Shown here: piece after piece, positions 1-9,060 of the stretch
Position numbering within the stretch: position 1 is the first letter of the stretch
How the letters are laid out: the number at the start of each line of letters is the position of its first letter
NCBI GenBank assembly: GCA_900555855.1
Contig: USML01000004.1
Location: forward strand, 1-34,081
Source of the DNA: an uncultured Eubacteriales bacterium
Lineage (GTDB): Bacteria > Bacillota > Clostridia > Oscillospirales > Butyricicoccaceae
DNA: 34,081 bases
Direction of reading: 5' to 3'
Position numbers and translations under genes: made by a program
The notes under the pieces: generated by a model
The model's database searches: none
The model's input: the letters and a program-made list of their open reading frames with translations, nothing else
Told to the model about the DNA's origin: nothing

Positions 1-1010
1 TCATCCTGAGCTTCAACCCCGTCAGCATCCGGCACTGGCTGAAAAAGCGCTTCTTCGACAAGAAGGATCCCCGGGCACGGGTGCATGAGAGCACCTACAA
101 GGACAACCGTTTTCTGGACGCGGCGGCCATCCGGACGCTGGAAAGCTTTCAGGAGACGGACGAGTATTACTACCAGGTCTATTGCCTGGGCATGTGGGGC
201 GTCACGGGGAAGACCGTTTTCGACGGAAGAGCCGTGGGCCGGCGGCTGCAGGAGATCGGAGCGCCTGTGCGGACGGGGCTTTTCGCCTACGGGGACGACG
301 GGCTGCGGCTGACGGACATCCGCTGGGAGGACGGGAAGGACGGCTGCATCCGCATCTACCGGGAGCCCTTGCCGGGCGTGCCCTATGTGATCGGCGGAGA
401 TACCGCGGGAGATGGCAGCGACAGCTTTGTGGCGCAGGTGCTGGACAACCGCACCGGGGAGCAGGTGGCGATGCTGCGGGGCAAGTTTGACGAGGATGTG
501 TTCGCGCGGCAGGTCTACTGCCTGGGGATGCACTACAACACGGCGCTCATCGGCATCGAGACCAACTTTTCCACCTACCCGGTGATGGAGCTGGAGCGGC
601 TGCGGTATCCGAAGCAATATGTCCGGGAGAGCATCGATGACTATATGCACAGCATCAAGCGCAGCTACGGCTTCCGCACGGACAGCAAAACGCGGCCGGT
701 GATCCTGGCGGAGCTGATCCGCGCGGTGCGGGACGATATCACCATCGTCAATGACGAGACCACGCTGGAGGAAATGCTGACCTTCGTCCGGAACACGGAG
801 ACCCTGCGCCCGGAGGCGGAGACGGGGGCGCACGACGACTGCATCCTGAGCCTCGCCATCGCGCATCATATCCGGCCGCAGCAGAGCTATCTCCGGCAGG
901 AGGAGGTGCAGACGCGGAAGTGGACGGCGAGCATGTGGGAGGATTACGAAAACGCCTCCCCGGCGGAACGGGAGCTGCTGCGCAAAAAATGGGGCAACCC
1001 ACAGCGATAA
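1..1010 (+). CDS. Phage terminase large subunit, C-terminal nuclease part (5' truncated by window)
   Basis: The frame is open from the first bases of the window, so the N-terminal ATPase half lies outside; a GTG at 81 is internal. The visible part fits the RNase H-like nuclease domain of a large terminase, which cuts concatemeric phage DNA during head filling. Acidic residues sit in the expected order: GGDTAGDGSD, then IGIETN, then GAHDDCILS near the C-terminus. The portal gene follows 12 bases later, as is usual in phage packaging cassettes. The family call rests on motif order and neighbours; I cannot see the Walker motifs. Confidence 0.9.
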   Translation, partial: ILSFNPVSIRHWLKKRFFDKKDPRARVHESTYKDNRFLDAAAIRTLESFQETDEYYYQVYCLGMWGVTGKTVFDGRAVGRRLQEIGAPVRTGLFAYGDDGLRLTDIRWEDGKDGCIRIYREPLPGVPYVIGGDTAGDGSDSFVAQVLDNRTGEQVAMLRGKFDEDVFARQVYCLGMHYNTALIGIETNFSTYPVMELERLRYPKQYVRESIDDYMHSIKRSYGFRTDSKTRPVILAELIRAVRDDITIVNDETTLEEMLTFVRNTETLRPEAETGAHDDCILSLAIAHHIRPQQSYLRQEEVQTRKWTASMWEDYENASPAERELLRKKWGNPQR

Positions 1011-1022
1011 CAGGAGGGAACG

Positions 1023-3050
1023 ATGGCAAAGAAACAGGACAAAAGCAAGCTGCGGCTCTGGCAGGAGCGGCTGAAGGTCAACGAGACGGCCTATGCAGCG
1101 GAGACGGCCCGCATGGATCAGCGGGAGGCACTTTATACGGGGACGAAGACCCTGCGGCCCATGGTGCCGGGGGACGCCAAGACCACGGCGGCGCATGTGC
1201 GCAACATCTGCGCGGAGCTGATCGAAGCCCAGACGGACAGCAGCATCCCCCAGCCCAAAGTCACTGCCCGGCGCAGCCAGGACGAGGGGAAGGCAAAGCT
1301 CATCGAGGACATGCTGCGCAATGAACTGGACCGGATGCCCTTTGAGCAGCTGAACGACATCATGGGGCGCACGGTGCCCATCCAGGGCGGCGCAGCCTTT
1401 CTGGTGGAATGGGACAACACCCAGCGAACGCACTTTACCGTGGGGGAGCTGGCGGTGTCTGCGCTGCATCCCAAGCAGATCATCCCCCAGGACGGCGTTT
1501 ATACCGGCGTGGAGGACATGGACTATATCCTCCTGAAGATCCCCCAGACCAAGGAATACATCCAGCGGCGCTACGGCGTGGAGCTGCGGGACGAGCGGGA
1601 GCAGGAGCCGGAGATCAAGAGCGCCGGAGGGGCGGCGGCGGAGGATCTGGTGACCCAGTATATCGCCTATTACCGCAACGACAAGGGCGGCATCGGGCTT
1701 TACAGCTGGGTGAACGATACGCAGCTGGAGGACCTGGAAGACTATCAGGCGCGGCGGCTGCGCCGGTGCGTGAAATGCGGCGCGGTGGAGCCGCTGCTGA
1801 CGGAAACGGATCTGCCGGAGGACTTTTTTGCCGGCCCGGGCGCGGACCCGGAGGCGGAGGCAGACGCCTTTGCGAGAGAGACGCGGCCACGGCCGCTGCG
1901 GGGCGGGCGGAAGAACTGCCCCTATTGCGGCGGGAGCCGGTGGGAGGAGACTGCGGAGGACTTTGAGGAGATCCCCACGGCGGTGGCCCGCAGCGACGGC
2001 AGCACCGTGGGCGGCATGGTCCGCCGGGCGCAGCTTTCCGAGACGGAGACAGACGCGCTGGGGCTGCCGGTGGTGGAGATCATCGAGGAGCCGGTGCGGG
2101 TGCCCTTCTACAAGCCGGATATCTTCCCGGTGATCCTGCAGAAGAATGTGAGCGTTTACGGCAGATTCCTGGGCGACAGCGATATTGACAAGATCGCAGA
2201 CCAGCAGAACACCACCAACCGGATCGAGAGCAAGATCATCGACAAGCTTTTGAAATCCGGCAGCTATATCACGCTGCCGGACAGCGCCAGCATCCGGGCG
2301 GATGCGGAGGATATGAAGATCATCCGCCCGGGAACGGCGGCGGACACCGGGCTGATCGGCGTTTACGATCTGCAGGGGAACATCAGCCAGGACCTGACCT
2401 ATCTGGCGCAGGTCTATGAGGAGGCCCGGCAGGTGATCGGCATTACGGACAGCTTCCAGGGCCGGAGGGACACCACGGCCACCTCCGGCAAGGCAAAGGA
2501 GTTTGCCGCAGCACAGAGCGCCGGACGGCTGGAGAGCAAGCGGGTGATGAAGGATGCGGCTTACGCGGCGCTGTTCGAAGCAATGTTCAAGTTCAAGCTT
2601 GCCTATACGGACGAGCCGCGGCCGGTGGTATCCAACGATATCCACGGCAACACCCGGTATGATACCTTCAACCGATACGACTTTCTGGAGCAGGATGCGG
2701 CGGGGGAATGGTGCTGGAACGACCAGTTCCTGTTCAGCTGCGACACCTCTGCGCCGCTGGCCAGCAACCGGGAAGCCATGTGGCAGGAGACCCGCATGAA
2801 TCTGCAGACGGGGGCCTTTGGCGACCCGTCGCAGCTGACGACCCTGATCCTCTTCTGGACGAAGATGGAGCTGCTGCATTATCCAGGCGCGGGAGAAACG
2901 CGGGCGTATCTGGAGGAGGAACTGCGCAGGCAGCAACTGCAGAGGCAGCTGGCGGCCCAGCTGCAGCAGCTGCAGCAGACGGGAGGCGGCCAGCCTGCCG
3001 CCCCGCAGGGGACGGAACAGAGCACGGGGCGGGAGCCCCTTCTGAAATAA
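1023..3050 (+). CDS. Phage portal protein with inserted zinc ribbon
   Basis: A 675-residue protein after an AGGAGGGAACG ribosome site. Size, position directly after the terminase, and a middle region with DKIADQQNTTNRIESKIIDKLL support a portal, the dodecameric ring at the capsid vertex through which DNA is pumped. An insertion holds two CxxC pairs, C249/C252 and C299/C302, separated by an acidic and Arg-rich stretch. This looks like a zinc ribbon, which is not part of the general portal fold. The C-terminus is Gln-rich (about residues 635-660), as in other portals that contact scaffold. The portal role is well supported; the zinc site is inferred from spacing only. Confidence 0.88.
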   Translation: MAKKQDKSKLRLWQERLKVNETAYAAETARMDQREALYTGTKTLRPMVPGDAKTTAAHVRNICAELIEAQTDSSIPQPKVTARRSQDEGKAKLIEDMLRNELDRMPFEQLNDIMGRTVPIQGGAAFLVEWDNTQRTHFTVGELAVSALHPKQIIPQDGVYTGVEDMDYILLKIPQTKEYIQRRYGVELRDEREQEPEIKSAGGAAAEDLVTQYIAYYRNDKGGIGLYSWVNDTQLEDLEDYQARRLRRCVKCGAVEPLLTETDLPEDFFAGPGADPEAEADAFARETRPRPLRGGRKNCPYCGGSRWEETAEDFEEIPTAVARSDGSTVGGMVRRAQLSETETDALGLPVVEIIEEPVRVPFYKPDIFPVILQKNVSVYGRFLGDSDIDKIADQQNTTNRIESKIIDKLLKSGSYITLPDSASIRADAEDMKIIRPGTAADTGLIGVYDLQGNISQDLTYLAQVYEEARQVIGITDSFQGRRDTTATSGKAKEFAAAQSAGRLESKRVMKDAAYAALFEAMFKFKLAYTDEPRPVVSNDIHGNTRYDTFNRYDFLEQDAAGEWCWNDQFLFSCDTSAPLASNREAMWQETRMNLQTGAFGDPSQLTTLILFWTKMELLHYPGAGETRAYLEEELRRQQLQRQLAAQLQQLQQTGGGQPAAPQGTEQSTGREPLLK

Positions 3051-3072
3051 ACGCGGAAAGGAGGAAAGGACA

Positions 3073-3216
3073 ATGGCGGAAAAAAGACCGACCTATGCCG
3101 GCAGCATCAAGAACACCGGTGCGCAGGTGGTGAAAGCCCCCCTTGGCGGCGACAGCCAGAAGGGCAAGAGCACGGTCAAGACCGGGACCGACCTGAGAAA
3201 CGGCAAGAGCAAATAA
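3073..3216 (+). CDS. Small basic phage head-module protein, unknown
   Basis: A 47-residue frame starts at ATG 3073 behind a good GAAAGGAGGAAAGGA ribosome site and ends at TAA. It is rich in Lys, Gly, Thr and Ser, begins MAEKRPTYAGSIKNTG, and has no hydrophobic segment. It lies between portal and scaffold genes on the same strand, with 60 bases to the scaffold start. Tiny genes at this position occur in many phage head modules, but I recognise no family. The evidence that it is a gene is the ribosome site and its place in a compact operon. Confidence 0.6.
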   Translation: MAEKRPTYAGSIKNTGAQVVKAPLGGDSQKGKSTVKTGTDLRNGKSK

Positions 3217-3276
3217 GCACGGCATATCGACAGCATATCGCAGGGAAAGCGTAAAAATCCAGAGAGGAGCACAACG

Positions 3277-4203
3277 ATGGAGATCGACTACGGCGCGCTG
3301 TTTGGCATCGACGCAGGCGGAAACGAGCAGGAGGCCGCCGAACCTGCCCAGGACGAGACCACACAGGCGCAAGGCGCAGAAGCGCAGGAGGCCGCCGAAC
3401 CTGCCGGAGAAGAGACACAGGAGCCCGCCCCGGGGCAGGAGTCTGCGGAGGGCGGGAAGGAGCGCCGGGAGCGGCAGACCCCGGAGCAGAACGCGGCCTT
3501 TGCCGCGGCACGCCGCAAGGCGGAGGCGGAGCGGGATGCCGCCGTGGAGAAGGCGCGCACAGACGCCCGGGAGGAAGCGAGACGCACCATCGACGAGGCG
3601 TTTCGAAACAGCGGGCTGGTGAACCCCTACACGAAGCAGCCCATCACATCGAAGGCAGAATATGACGCCTACCGCCAGCGCTACGACGCGGAGCGGAAGG
3701 CCAGCCTTTTGAAGAAAAGCGGGATGAGTGACGCGGAGTTCAGCGCGTTCATCGACGGTCTGCCGGAGGTGCAGCAGGCCAAGGCGGCCCAGAGGGCGGC
3801 CGAGCAGGCGCGGCGGGCGGCCATGGAGACCCAGGCGAAGCTCCGGACGGAGGAGGAGCTGAAGGAGATCGGCAAGCTGGATCCCAACATCCGGGAGCTG
3901 AAGGATCTGACGGCCATGGAGACCTACCCCCGGTTTCTGGAGCTGGTAAGGCGCGGGAACACGCTGCTGGACGCTTACCGGCTGGCAAACCTGGATGCGC
4001 TGACCAGCGGCGCCGCGGCGGCCACCAGACAGGCGGCGATCAACGCGGTGCAGAGCAAGCGGCACATGGGCCAGACAAAGGAGCGGGGCACGGGCGCTTT
4101 GCGCGTGCCGGAGGATGTAAGGGCGATGTATCGCGCGCTGAACCCGGGCGCTACGGACGCGGAGATCCAGGCGCATTACAACCGCAGCCATAAGAAAGAC
4201 TGA
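3277..4203 (+). CDS. Phage capsid scaffold-like protein
   Basis: A 308-residue protein with an acidic, Ala/Glu/Gln-rich N-terminal third containing a short internal repeat (EQEAAEPAQDE / AQEAAEPAGEE). A long Lys/Arg/Ala/Glu helical region follows (about residues 65-200), then a C-terminal part ending in NRSHKKD. Low-complexity, charged, coiled-coil-prone composition and location between portal and capsid genes are typical of scaffold proteins, which guide prohead assembly and then leave. Start is ATG 3277 after AGAGAGGAG. There is no protease-like motif, so it is probably not a fused protease-scaffold. The call rests on composition and gene order. Confidence 0.75.
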   Translation: MEIDYGALFGIDAGGNEQEAAEPAQDETTQAQGAEAQEAAEPAGEETQEPAPGQESAEGGKERRERQTPEQNAAFAAARRKAEAERDAAVEKARTDAREEARRTIDEAFRNSGLVNPYTKQPITSKAEYDAYRQRYDAERKASLLKKSGMSDAEFSAFIDGLPEVQQAKAAQRAAEQARRAAMETQAKLRTEEELKEIGKLDPNIRELKDLTAMETYPRFLELVRRGNTLLDAYRLANLDALTSGAAAATRQAAINAVQSKRHMGQTKERGTGALRVPEDVRAMYRALNPGATDAEIQAHYNRSHKKD

Positions 4204-4229
4204 CAAAACGAGAGGAGAGACAAAACACC

Positions 4230-4622
4230 ATGAGCTTTAAGATCCATTCCATGGATGGCGGCCGCGTGCCGGGCATTGAATACCTGCCGGCCGGCGCCAT
4301 CACTCCCAAGGTGGGCATGGCGCTGGTGCAGACCAACGGCCAGCTGGCGCTGGCCACGGGAGCCAACGCGCCCACCTACATTTCCATGTGTGAGAAGGAC
4401 CGGGCCTGCACGGCGGGGGAGATCATCCCCGTGATCCGCGTGGGCAAGGACATGATCCTGGAGACCACCTTCGCGGCGGCGGCCGCCAGCGTTAAGCTGG
4501 GCAGCAAGGTCACGCTGCACACCGACGGCCTGCAGGTCACGGCCACCACCACAAGCGGCGTGGCGGAGATCGTCTACATGGACGGCACCGCCAGCGGCAG
4601 CATGTGCCGCGTGCGCTTCTAA
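4230..4622 (+). CDS. Probable head decoration or capsid-associated protein
   Basis: A 130-residue protein rich in Gly, Ala, Thr and Val with alternating hydrophobic residues, suggesting an all-beta fold. It sits directly before the major capsid gene, with 26 bases between them, and has an AGAGGAGAGA ribosome site. Small beta proteins in this position often decorate capsids, and the pattern (LPAGAITPKVGMAL, then GEIIPVIRV) resembles the general style of capsid-cement proteins. I cannot place it in a named family with certainty. It has no signal peptide or membrane segment. Confidence 0.6.
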   Translation: MSFKIHSMDGGRVPGIEYLPAGAITPKVGMALVQTNGQLALATGANAPTYISMCEKDRACTAGEIIPVIRVGKDMILETTFAAAAASVKLGSKVTLHTDGLQVTATTTSGVAEIVYMDGTASGSMCRVRF

Positions 4623-4648
4623 GAACGATGAAAGGAGTACAGTGAACA

Positions 4649-5656
4649 ATGGCGAATATCACCTTTACCGAAGGCTCCGGCCTTCAGGACAGCATCTTCG
4701 GCAAGAGCCAGGAGCCGATCAAGCTGTTTCTGGAAAAGCGGGGCGAGGCCTTTGAGCAGGCCAGCATGCTGCCGGAGCTGTTCAGCATGGGCACCTCCAC
4801 CCACTGGGGCGAGAAGTTTTCCACCATGACGGCCATGGACGGCTTCCAGCCGGTGGGCGAAAACGGCGAATACCCCGTGGATGGCATGCAGGAGGGCTAC
4901 AGCAAGTTTCTGGAGCACATGACCTGGAAGAACAGCTTTTCCCTTTCCCGGGAGATCGTGGAGGACGGCAAGCTGATGGAGCTGAAGAAGCAGCCCGCAG
5001 GCTTTGCCACCAGCTACTACCGCACCCGGGAAAAGTTTGGCGCGGCGATCCTGGGCGCGGCGATCCAGAAGAAGACGGAGACGGCCTTCCTGGGCAAGAC
5101 CTTTGACACCAAGGGCGCGGACGGGAAGGCGCTGTTTGCCGCCGACCACCCCAGCAGGCTGGGCAAGGCAAAGCAGTCCAACCTGTTTGCCGATGCCTTC
5201 AGCGGCGACGCGCTGGGGGCGATGGAGTCGGCGATGCAGGACTTCCGTGGCGACAATAACGAGGTGCTGGATGTTGCTCCCTCCACCATCCTGATCCCCA
5301 ATGATTACAAGCTGAAGCGGGATGTGTTTGCGGCCATCGGCGCGGACAAGGATCCCAACACGGCGAACAACGGCTTCAACTACAACTTCGGCCGCTGGAG
5401 CGTGATCGTGTGGCCCTACCTGAACCAGTTTATCGCGGCGGGCACCTCCCCCTGGATCCTGCTGGACAAGCGGTACAACGACGAATACGGCTGCGCCCTC
5501 TGGCTGGATCGCGTGGCGCTGGAGGTCCGGAGCGAGCTCAGCGGCAATGACGCCAATGTGTGGAAGGGCTACGCCCGGTTTACCGCTGGCTTCAACGACT
5601 GGCGGGGCTTTGCCGTGGGCGGCGTGAGCGGCGGGACGCAGCTCGTTTCCGCGTGA
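4649..5656 (+). CDS. Phage major capsid protein
   Basis: A 335-residue protein downstream of scaffold and decoration-like genes, the normal place for the major head subunit. The central motif LFAADHPSRLG and the later segment YLNQFIAAGTSPWILLDKR recall Mu gpT-like and related HK97-fold capsid proteins, which form the icosahedral shell. The length fits. Start is ATG 4649 with an AAAGGAG site upstream. A head-fibre gene follows after 10 bases. The structural role is strongly supported by gene order; the exact capsid subfamily is less sure. Confidence 0.85.
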   Translation: MANITFTEGSGLQDSIFGKSQEPIKLFLEKRGEAFEQASMLPELFSMGTSTHWGEKFSTMTAMDGFQPVGENGEYPVDGMQEGYSKFLEHMTWKNSFSLSREIVEDGKLMELKKQPAGFATSYYRTREKFGAAILGAAIQKKTETAFLGKTFDTKGADGKALFAADHPSRLGKAKQSNLFADAFSGDALGAMESAMQDFRGDNNEVLDVAPSTILIPNDYKLKRDVFAAIGADKDPNTANNGFNYNFGRWSVIVWPYLNQFIAAGTSPWILLDKRYNDEYGCALWLDRVALEVRSELSGNDANVWKGYARFTAGFNDWRGFAVGGVSGGTQLVSA

Positions 5657-5666
5657 CGGAGGGCCT

Positions 5667-5876
5667 ATGGGAAAATATACGAGATTTACGGATCTGGAGG
5701 TGACCGGGGCGCTGAAGCTGGGCAGCGTGAAGCAGTCTGGCTCCAAGGTCACCACGGCGGATGCTGCCGCGGCGGCGGGCGCTGCGCCCACGAAGGCAGA
5801 GTTTGACGCTGTCGTGGCGCTGGCCAACGATCTGAAGGCAAAATACAACGCCCTGATCGCGAAGATCGGCGGCTGA
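5667..5876 (+). CDS. Probable phage head fibre protein
   Basis: A 69-residue protein beginning [19 protein letters not shown]. The N-terminal beta segment followed by an Ala-rich helix ([34 protein letters not shown]) resembles small phage head-fibre proteins, which are trimeric and attach to the outside of the capsid. It starts 10 bases after the capsid stop with a GGAGGG site and is plainly part of the head operon. The assignment to the fibre family rests on this sequence pattern and position. Confidence 0.65.
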   Translation: MGKYTRFTDLEVTGALKLGSVKQSGSKVTTADAAAAAGAAPTKAEFDAVVALANDLKAKYNALIAKIGG

Positions 5877-5944
5877 CAGAGAGGCTCGGGGCGGCGGCGC
5901 AGGCTGCCGTCCCGCCTTGCATACACAGGAAAGGAGAACGAACT

Positions 5945-7753
5945 ATGGCGACGCTGAAGGGCGTGATCGACTATGTGGACGAGATCAAGCCCAATGCCTT
6001 TTCCAACGCCGCAAAGACCCAGTGGATCAACGAATGTGAGGGGCTGGTGCAGACGGAGGTCCTGCTGCGGGCCAGCGAGGAGCTCCTTGCCTACAGCTAT
6101 GATGCGGATCAGAGCAAGACGCTGCTGACCGCGCCGCCCCATGATAAGATCTACTGGACTTATCTTGTGGCCATGATCGACTTTGCCAACGGAGAATACA
6201 GCAAATATCAGAACACCATGCAGGTCTTCAACAGCTTCTTCGGGGAATATATCCGCTGGTTCGCCCGGAACTACCGCCCGGCGGATACGCACCAGCCGTG
6301 GTATGACAACGGGGAGGCAGAGCGGGGGCTGATGCCCTGGCGGGGGTATTACCTCACTGCCTACGGCATTGCGCTGAAGCACGGATATCAGGGCACGGAG
6401 GAGGAATGGCTGGCAAGCCTGGTGGGGCCGCAGGGGGAGAAGGGCACGCCCTTTACCTATGCTGATTTTACCGATGAGCAGCTGGCGGCGCTGCAGGGGC
6501 CCAAGGGGGATACCGGAGAGACCGGAGAGAAGGGCGACCCCGGCCCAAAGGGCGAAGCCTTTACCTACGATGATTTCACTGCCGCCCAGCTGGCGGCGCT
6601 GCAGGGGCCGAAGGGTGAGACCGGAGCCACAGGCGAGACCGGCCCGGCGGGTCCCCAGGGCATTCAGGGCCCCAAGGGCGACAAGGGAGACCCTGGTGCC
6701 ACCGGAGCCACCGGGCCCCAAGGCCCACAGGGCGAGACCGGCCTTAAGGGAGACACCGGCGCGAAGGGCGACCCGGGCGAAAAGGGAGAAAAGGGAGACA
6801 CCGGAGCCAAGGGGCCGAAGGGCGACACCGGAGGCACGGGCCCGCAGGGGCCCACCGGCCCCCAGGGAGAGCGAGGGCCTATCGGCCCAGTGGGCCCCCA
6901 GGGAGCCAAGGGAGACACGGGCGCGGGCTTTTTGGTCAAGGGGTATTATGCCACGGCGTCGGCGCTGAGCGCGGCCGTAACGAGCCCTGCGGCGGGGGAT
7001 GCCTACGGCGTGGGGGCGGGAGAGCCCTATGACATTTACATCTATGACGGCGTTGGAGCGCGCTGGGTCAACAACGGTCCGCTGCAGGGGGCCAAGGGGG
7101 ACACCGGGCCACAGGGCCCAAGGGGCGAAAAGGGCGACCCGGGAGAAAAGGGCGCCACAGGAGCCGCCGGAGCCACGGGGGCCAAGGGAGACAAGGGAGA
7201 CCCCTTTACCTACGCCGACTTTACCGCCGAGCAGCTGGCAGCACTGAAGGGCGAAAAGGGAGACAAGGGCGCCACCGGCGAAAAGGGCGAAAAAGGAGCG
7301 CAGGGGGAAAAGGGAGACCCTGGGGCCAAGGGAGAGACCGGCGCCACCGGGCCGCAGGGCCCGACGGGCGCAACCGGGCCGCAGGGCCCGACGGGCGCCA
7401 CAGGCCCCACAGGCCCCAAGGGCGCGGACGGCGCGGACGGCTCCAATGGCATTACCCCAACCATCGGGAGCAACGGAAACTGGTATCTGGGCACGACGGA
7501 CACGGGAAAGCCCTCCCGGGGCGCTGCGGGAGCCAAGGGCGAGAAGGGCGACACCGGCGACACGGGGCCGAAGGGAGACCCTGGAGATACCGGCCCCCAG
7601 GGGCCGCAGGGGGAGAAGGGGGCCACGGGAGCCACCGGGCCGCAGGGGCCAAAGCCGGTGAAGGGGACGGACTACTGGACGGCGGCGGACAAGGCCGCCA
7701 TGGTGCAGGATGTGCTGGAGGCGCTGCCCACCTATGATGGGAGCGTGAGCTGA
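5945..7753 (+). CDS. Connector-like N-terminal domain fused to collagen-like repeats
   Basis: A 602-residue protein. Residues 1 to about 115 form a helical domain (begins [19 protein letters not shown]) resembling the small head-completion or connector proteins that bind below a portal. After a short linker come two long Gly-X-Y tracts, split by a globular insert around residues 325-380 ([12 protein letters not shown]...[14 protein letters not shown]). A short motif, [17 protein letters not shown], occurs three times with small changes. Collagen-like repeats in phage fibres form trimeric shafts. The fusion would place a shaft directly on the head vertex, in a module with no visible tail genes. 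Start is ATG 5945 after AAAGGAG. Confidence 0.75.
   Translation: MATLKGVIDYVDEIKPNAFSNAAKTQWINECEGLVQTEVLLRASEELLAYSYDADQSKTLLTAPPHDKIYWTYLVAMIDFANGEYSKYQNTMQVFNSFFGEYIRWFARNYRPADTHQPWYDNGEAERGLMPWRGYYLTAYGIALKHGYQGTEEEWLASLVGPQGEKGTPFTYADFTDEQLAALQGPKGDTGETGEKGDPGPKGEAFTYDDFTAAQLAALQGPKGETGATGETGPAGPQGIQGPKGDKGDPGATGATGPQGPQGETGLKGDTGAKGDPGEKGEKGDTGAKGPKGDTGGTGPQGPTGPQGERGPIGPVGPQGAKGDTGAGFLVKGYYATASALSAAVTSPAAGDAYGVGAGEPYDIYIYDGVGARWVNNGPLQGAKGDTGPQGPRGEKGDPGEKGATGAAGATGAKGDKGDPFTYADFTAEQLAALKGEKGDKGATGEKGEKGAQGEKGDPGAKGETGATGPQGPTGATGPQGPTGATGPTGPKGADGADGSNGITPTIGSNGNWYLGTTDTGKPSRGAAGAKGEKGDTGDTGPKGDPGDTGPQGPQGEKGATGATGPQGPKPVKGTDYWTAADKAAMVQDVLEALPTYDGSVS
6424..7662 (+). repeat. Collagen-like Gly-X-Y coding repeat, two tracts
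   Basis: Nine-base periodic repeat coding for Gly-X-Y triplets, often GPQ, GPK, GEK, GDT and GAT. Two tracts, about 6424-6930 and 7084-7660, are separated by non-collagenous sequence. It is in frame throughout and explains the GC-rich tandem repetition here, including the inverse Pro/Gly frames on the opposite strand. Confidence 0.9.
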
Positions 7754-8730
7754 TGGGGAAGGTGACGATCACCTACAACGGGGCCGTGATCTCTGAGGCG
7801 GAGGAGACGGCGCCGGTGACGGTGCAGTATCACGGCAGCACCATCGCCACGCTGGGGGCCGGGGAGAGCAGGACGCTTTCCTGCGGCGGGAAATATATGC
7901 GCTCCGACCTGATCATCGGCAGCAAGACCCTTTCCTGCGGCGGCAAGAAGATGGCCAGCGATATCGGCCTTGCGGCGGAGGCGGATAAGGTGGAGGACGA
8001 CACCATCACCTACACCGGGGCGATGACCGACCAGATCGTGCTCATGTCCAATGTGGCGTACCGTCTGCTGACGCTGACCTCCTCCGGCACGCTGACCTTG
8101 AGCAAGAGCCGAAAGGCGGATGTGTGGATGTGCAACGGGGGGAACGGCGGAGCCGCCGGTGATTACGCAGGCGGAACCGGCGGTGGCGGCGGATATGTTT
8201 ACCAGGAGCGCATGCAGGTGAGCGGCGCCACTGTCTGCGCCATCGGCGCAGGATCAGTAAGTGATACAGCTGGCGGAACCACTTCGTTCGGAGCGAAAAA
8301 ACCTACGGTGCAGTCTATAGGGAAAAATGGCGCATCCGGCGGCGGAGCCGGAGGAGATGGCGAATTGGCCGGTAGTGGGACTGGCACATCAACGATCCCG
8401 TTTTTCGAATCGGTCAATTTTGATCCGCATTCTGCCGGCGGTGGCGGCGGCGATTGGAATGATGAAGAAAGTGATCGATATAGAAGTGGCGGAGCTGGAG
8501 GATCTGACGGATCTTCCGGTTTGGCCTCCGGCAGCAGTGCAGGTGGAACAAAAGGCGGAGGTTACGGCGGCTACCGCGCCGGCGGCAATGCATCTTTCTA
8601 TGGTTCCGGTGGCGGCGGAGGAGGTGCCGGATATAGGCCAAATGGATCTTACAGGTCCGGCGCCGGCGGCTCCGGCTATCAGGGCATCATCTATGTCCGC
8701 ATCCCGCTGGACCAGAGCATTTATAACTGA
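7753..8730 (+). CDS. Glycine-rich phage fibre or receptor-binding-type protein
   Basis: A 325-residue protein whose ATG shares one base with the previous stop (TGATG), indicating coupled translation. The N-terminal part has two similar units (RTLSCGGKYMRSDLIIGSK / KTLSCGGKKMASDIGLAAE). From about residue 130 the protein is extremely Gly-rich (GGGGG, GAGGSGYQG), like poly-glycine domains of phage tail-tip adhesins. Base composition drops toward AT and the codons differ between about 8230 and 8640, which may mark a recombining adhesin tip. A surface adhesion role is inferred from composition and position. Confidence 0.6.
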   Translation: MGKVTITYNGAVISEAEETAPVTVQYHGSTIATLGAGESRTLSCGGKYMRSDLIIGSKTLSCGGKKMASDIGLAAEADKVEDDTITYTGAMTDQIVLMSNVAYRLLTLTSSGTLTLSKSRKADVWMCNGGNGGAAGDYAGGTGGGGGYVYQERMQVSGATVCAIGAGSVSDTAGGTTSFGAKKPTVQSIGKNGASGGGAGGDGELAGSGTGTSTIPFFESVNFDPHSAGGGGGDWNDEESDRYRSGGAGGSDGSSGLASGSSAGGTKGGGYGGYRAGGNASFYGSGGGGGGAGYRPNGSYRSGAGGSGYQGIIYVRIPLDQSIYN

Positions 8731-8745
8731 CGAGGAGGGGCAGCA

Positions 8746-9060
8746 ATGCGATTTGCAGTGATCAAGGACAATCTGGTGACCAACCTGATCGTGGCCGCAG
8801 AGGGGCAGCAGGCGGAGCTGGAAACGGCGCTGGGTGCCCGGCTGGAGGACGCGGCGGGCTATGGGCTCACCATGGGGGATCTCTGGATCCCGGAACGGGG
8901 GGTTTGGACCCGGAACCAGGACGGGGAGCAGGTGGTGCTGGAATCCCTCACCCCGGAGGAAAAGACCAAATATCAGGCGCTCTCGGATGAGCTGGAGGGG
9001 CTCAAGGACGACCTGAGCGCGGCATACACAGAGGGAGTGAACAGCATTGACGCAGTTTGA
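8746..9060 (+). CDS. Small phage structural or fibre-associated protein, unknown
   Basis: A 104-residue protein starting at ATG 8746 after GACGAGGAGGGG. It begins MRFAVIKDNLVTNLIVAAEG, contains WIPERGVWTRNQDGE, and ends in a predicted helix (LTPEEKTKYQALSDELEGLKDDL). Proteins of this sort are common after tail-fibre genes in Bacillota phages, but I know no function. Its 3' end overlaps the next gene's start by 14 bases, so it is clearly part of this operon. Confidence 0.6.
   Translation: MRFAVIKDNLVTNLIVAAEGQQAELETALGARLEDAAGYGLTMGDLWIPERGVWTRNQDGEQVVLESLTPEEKTKYQALSDELEGLKDDLSAAYTEGVNSIDAV

Noticed and set aside
2734..4206. Long open frame on the - strand across scaffold and portal end
   Set aside because: It mirrors real + strand genes in GC-rich DNA, is Arg/Leu/Gly-rich low-complexity sequence and has no convincing ribosome site.
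4619..6721. 700-codon - strand open frame opposite the capsid gene
   Set aside because: Antisense to clearly recognised capsid and fibre genes; composition reflects the complement of their codons.
6424..7662. Tandem repeats that could look like a CRISPR array
   Set aside because: They are in-frame Gly-X-Y coding repeats with no constant repeat and spacer lengths.
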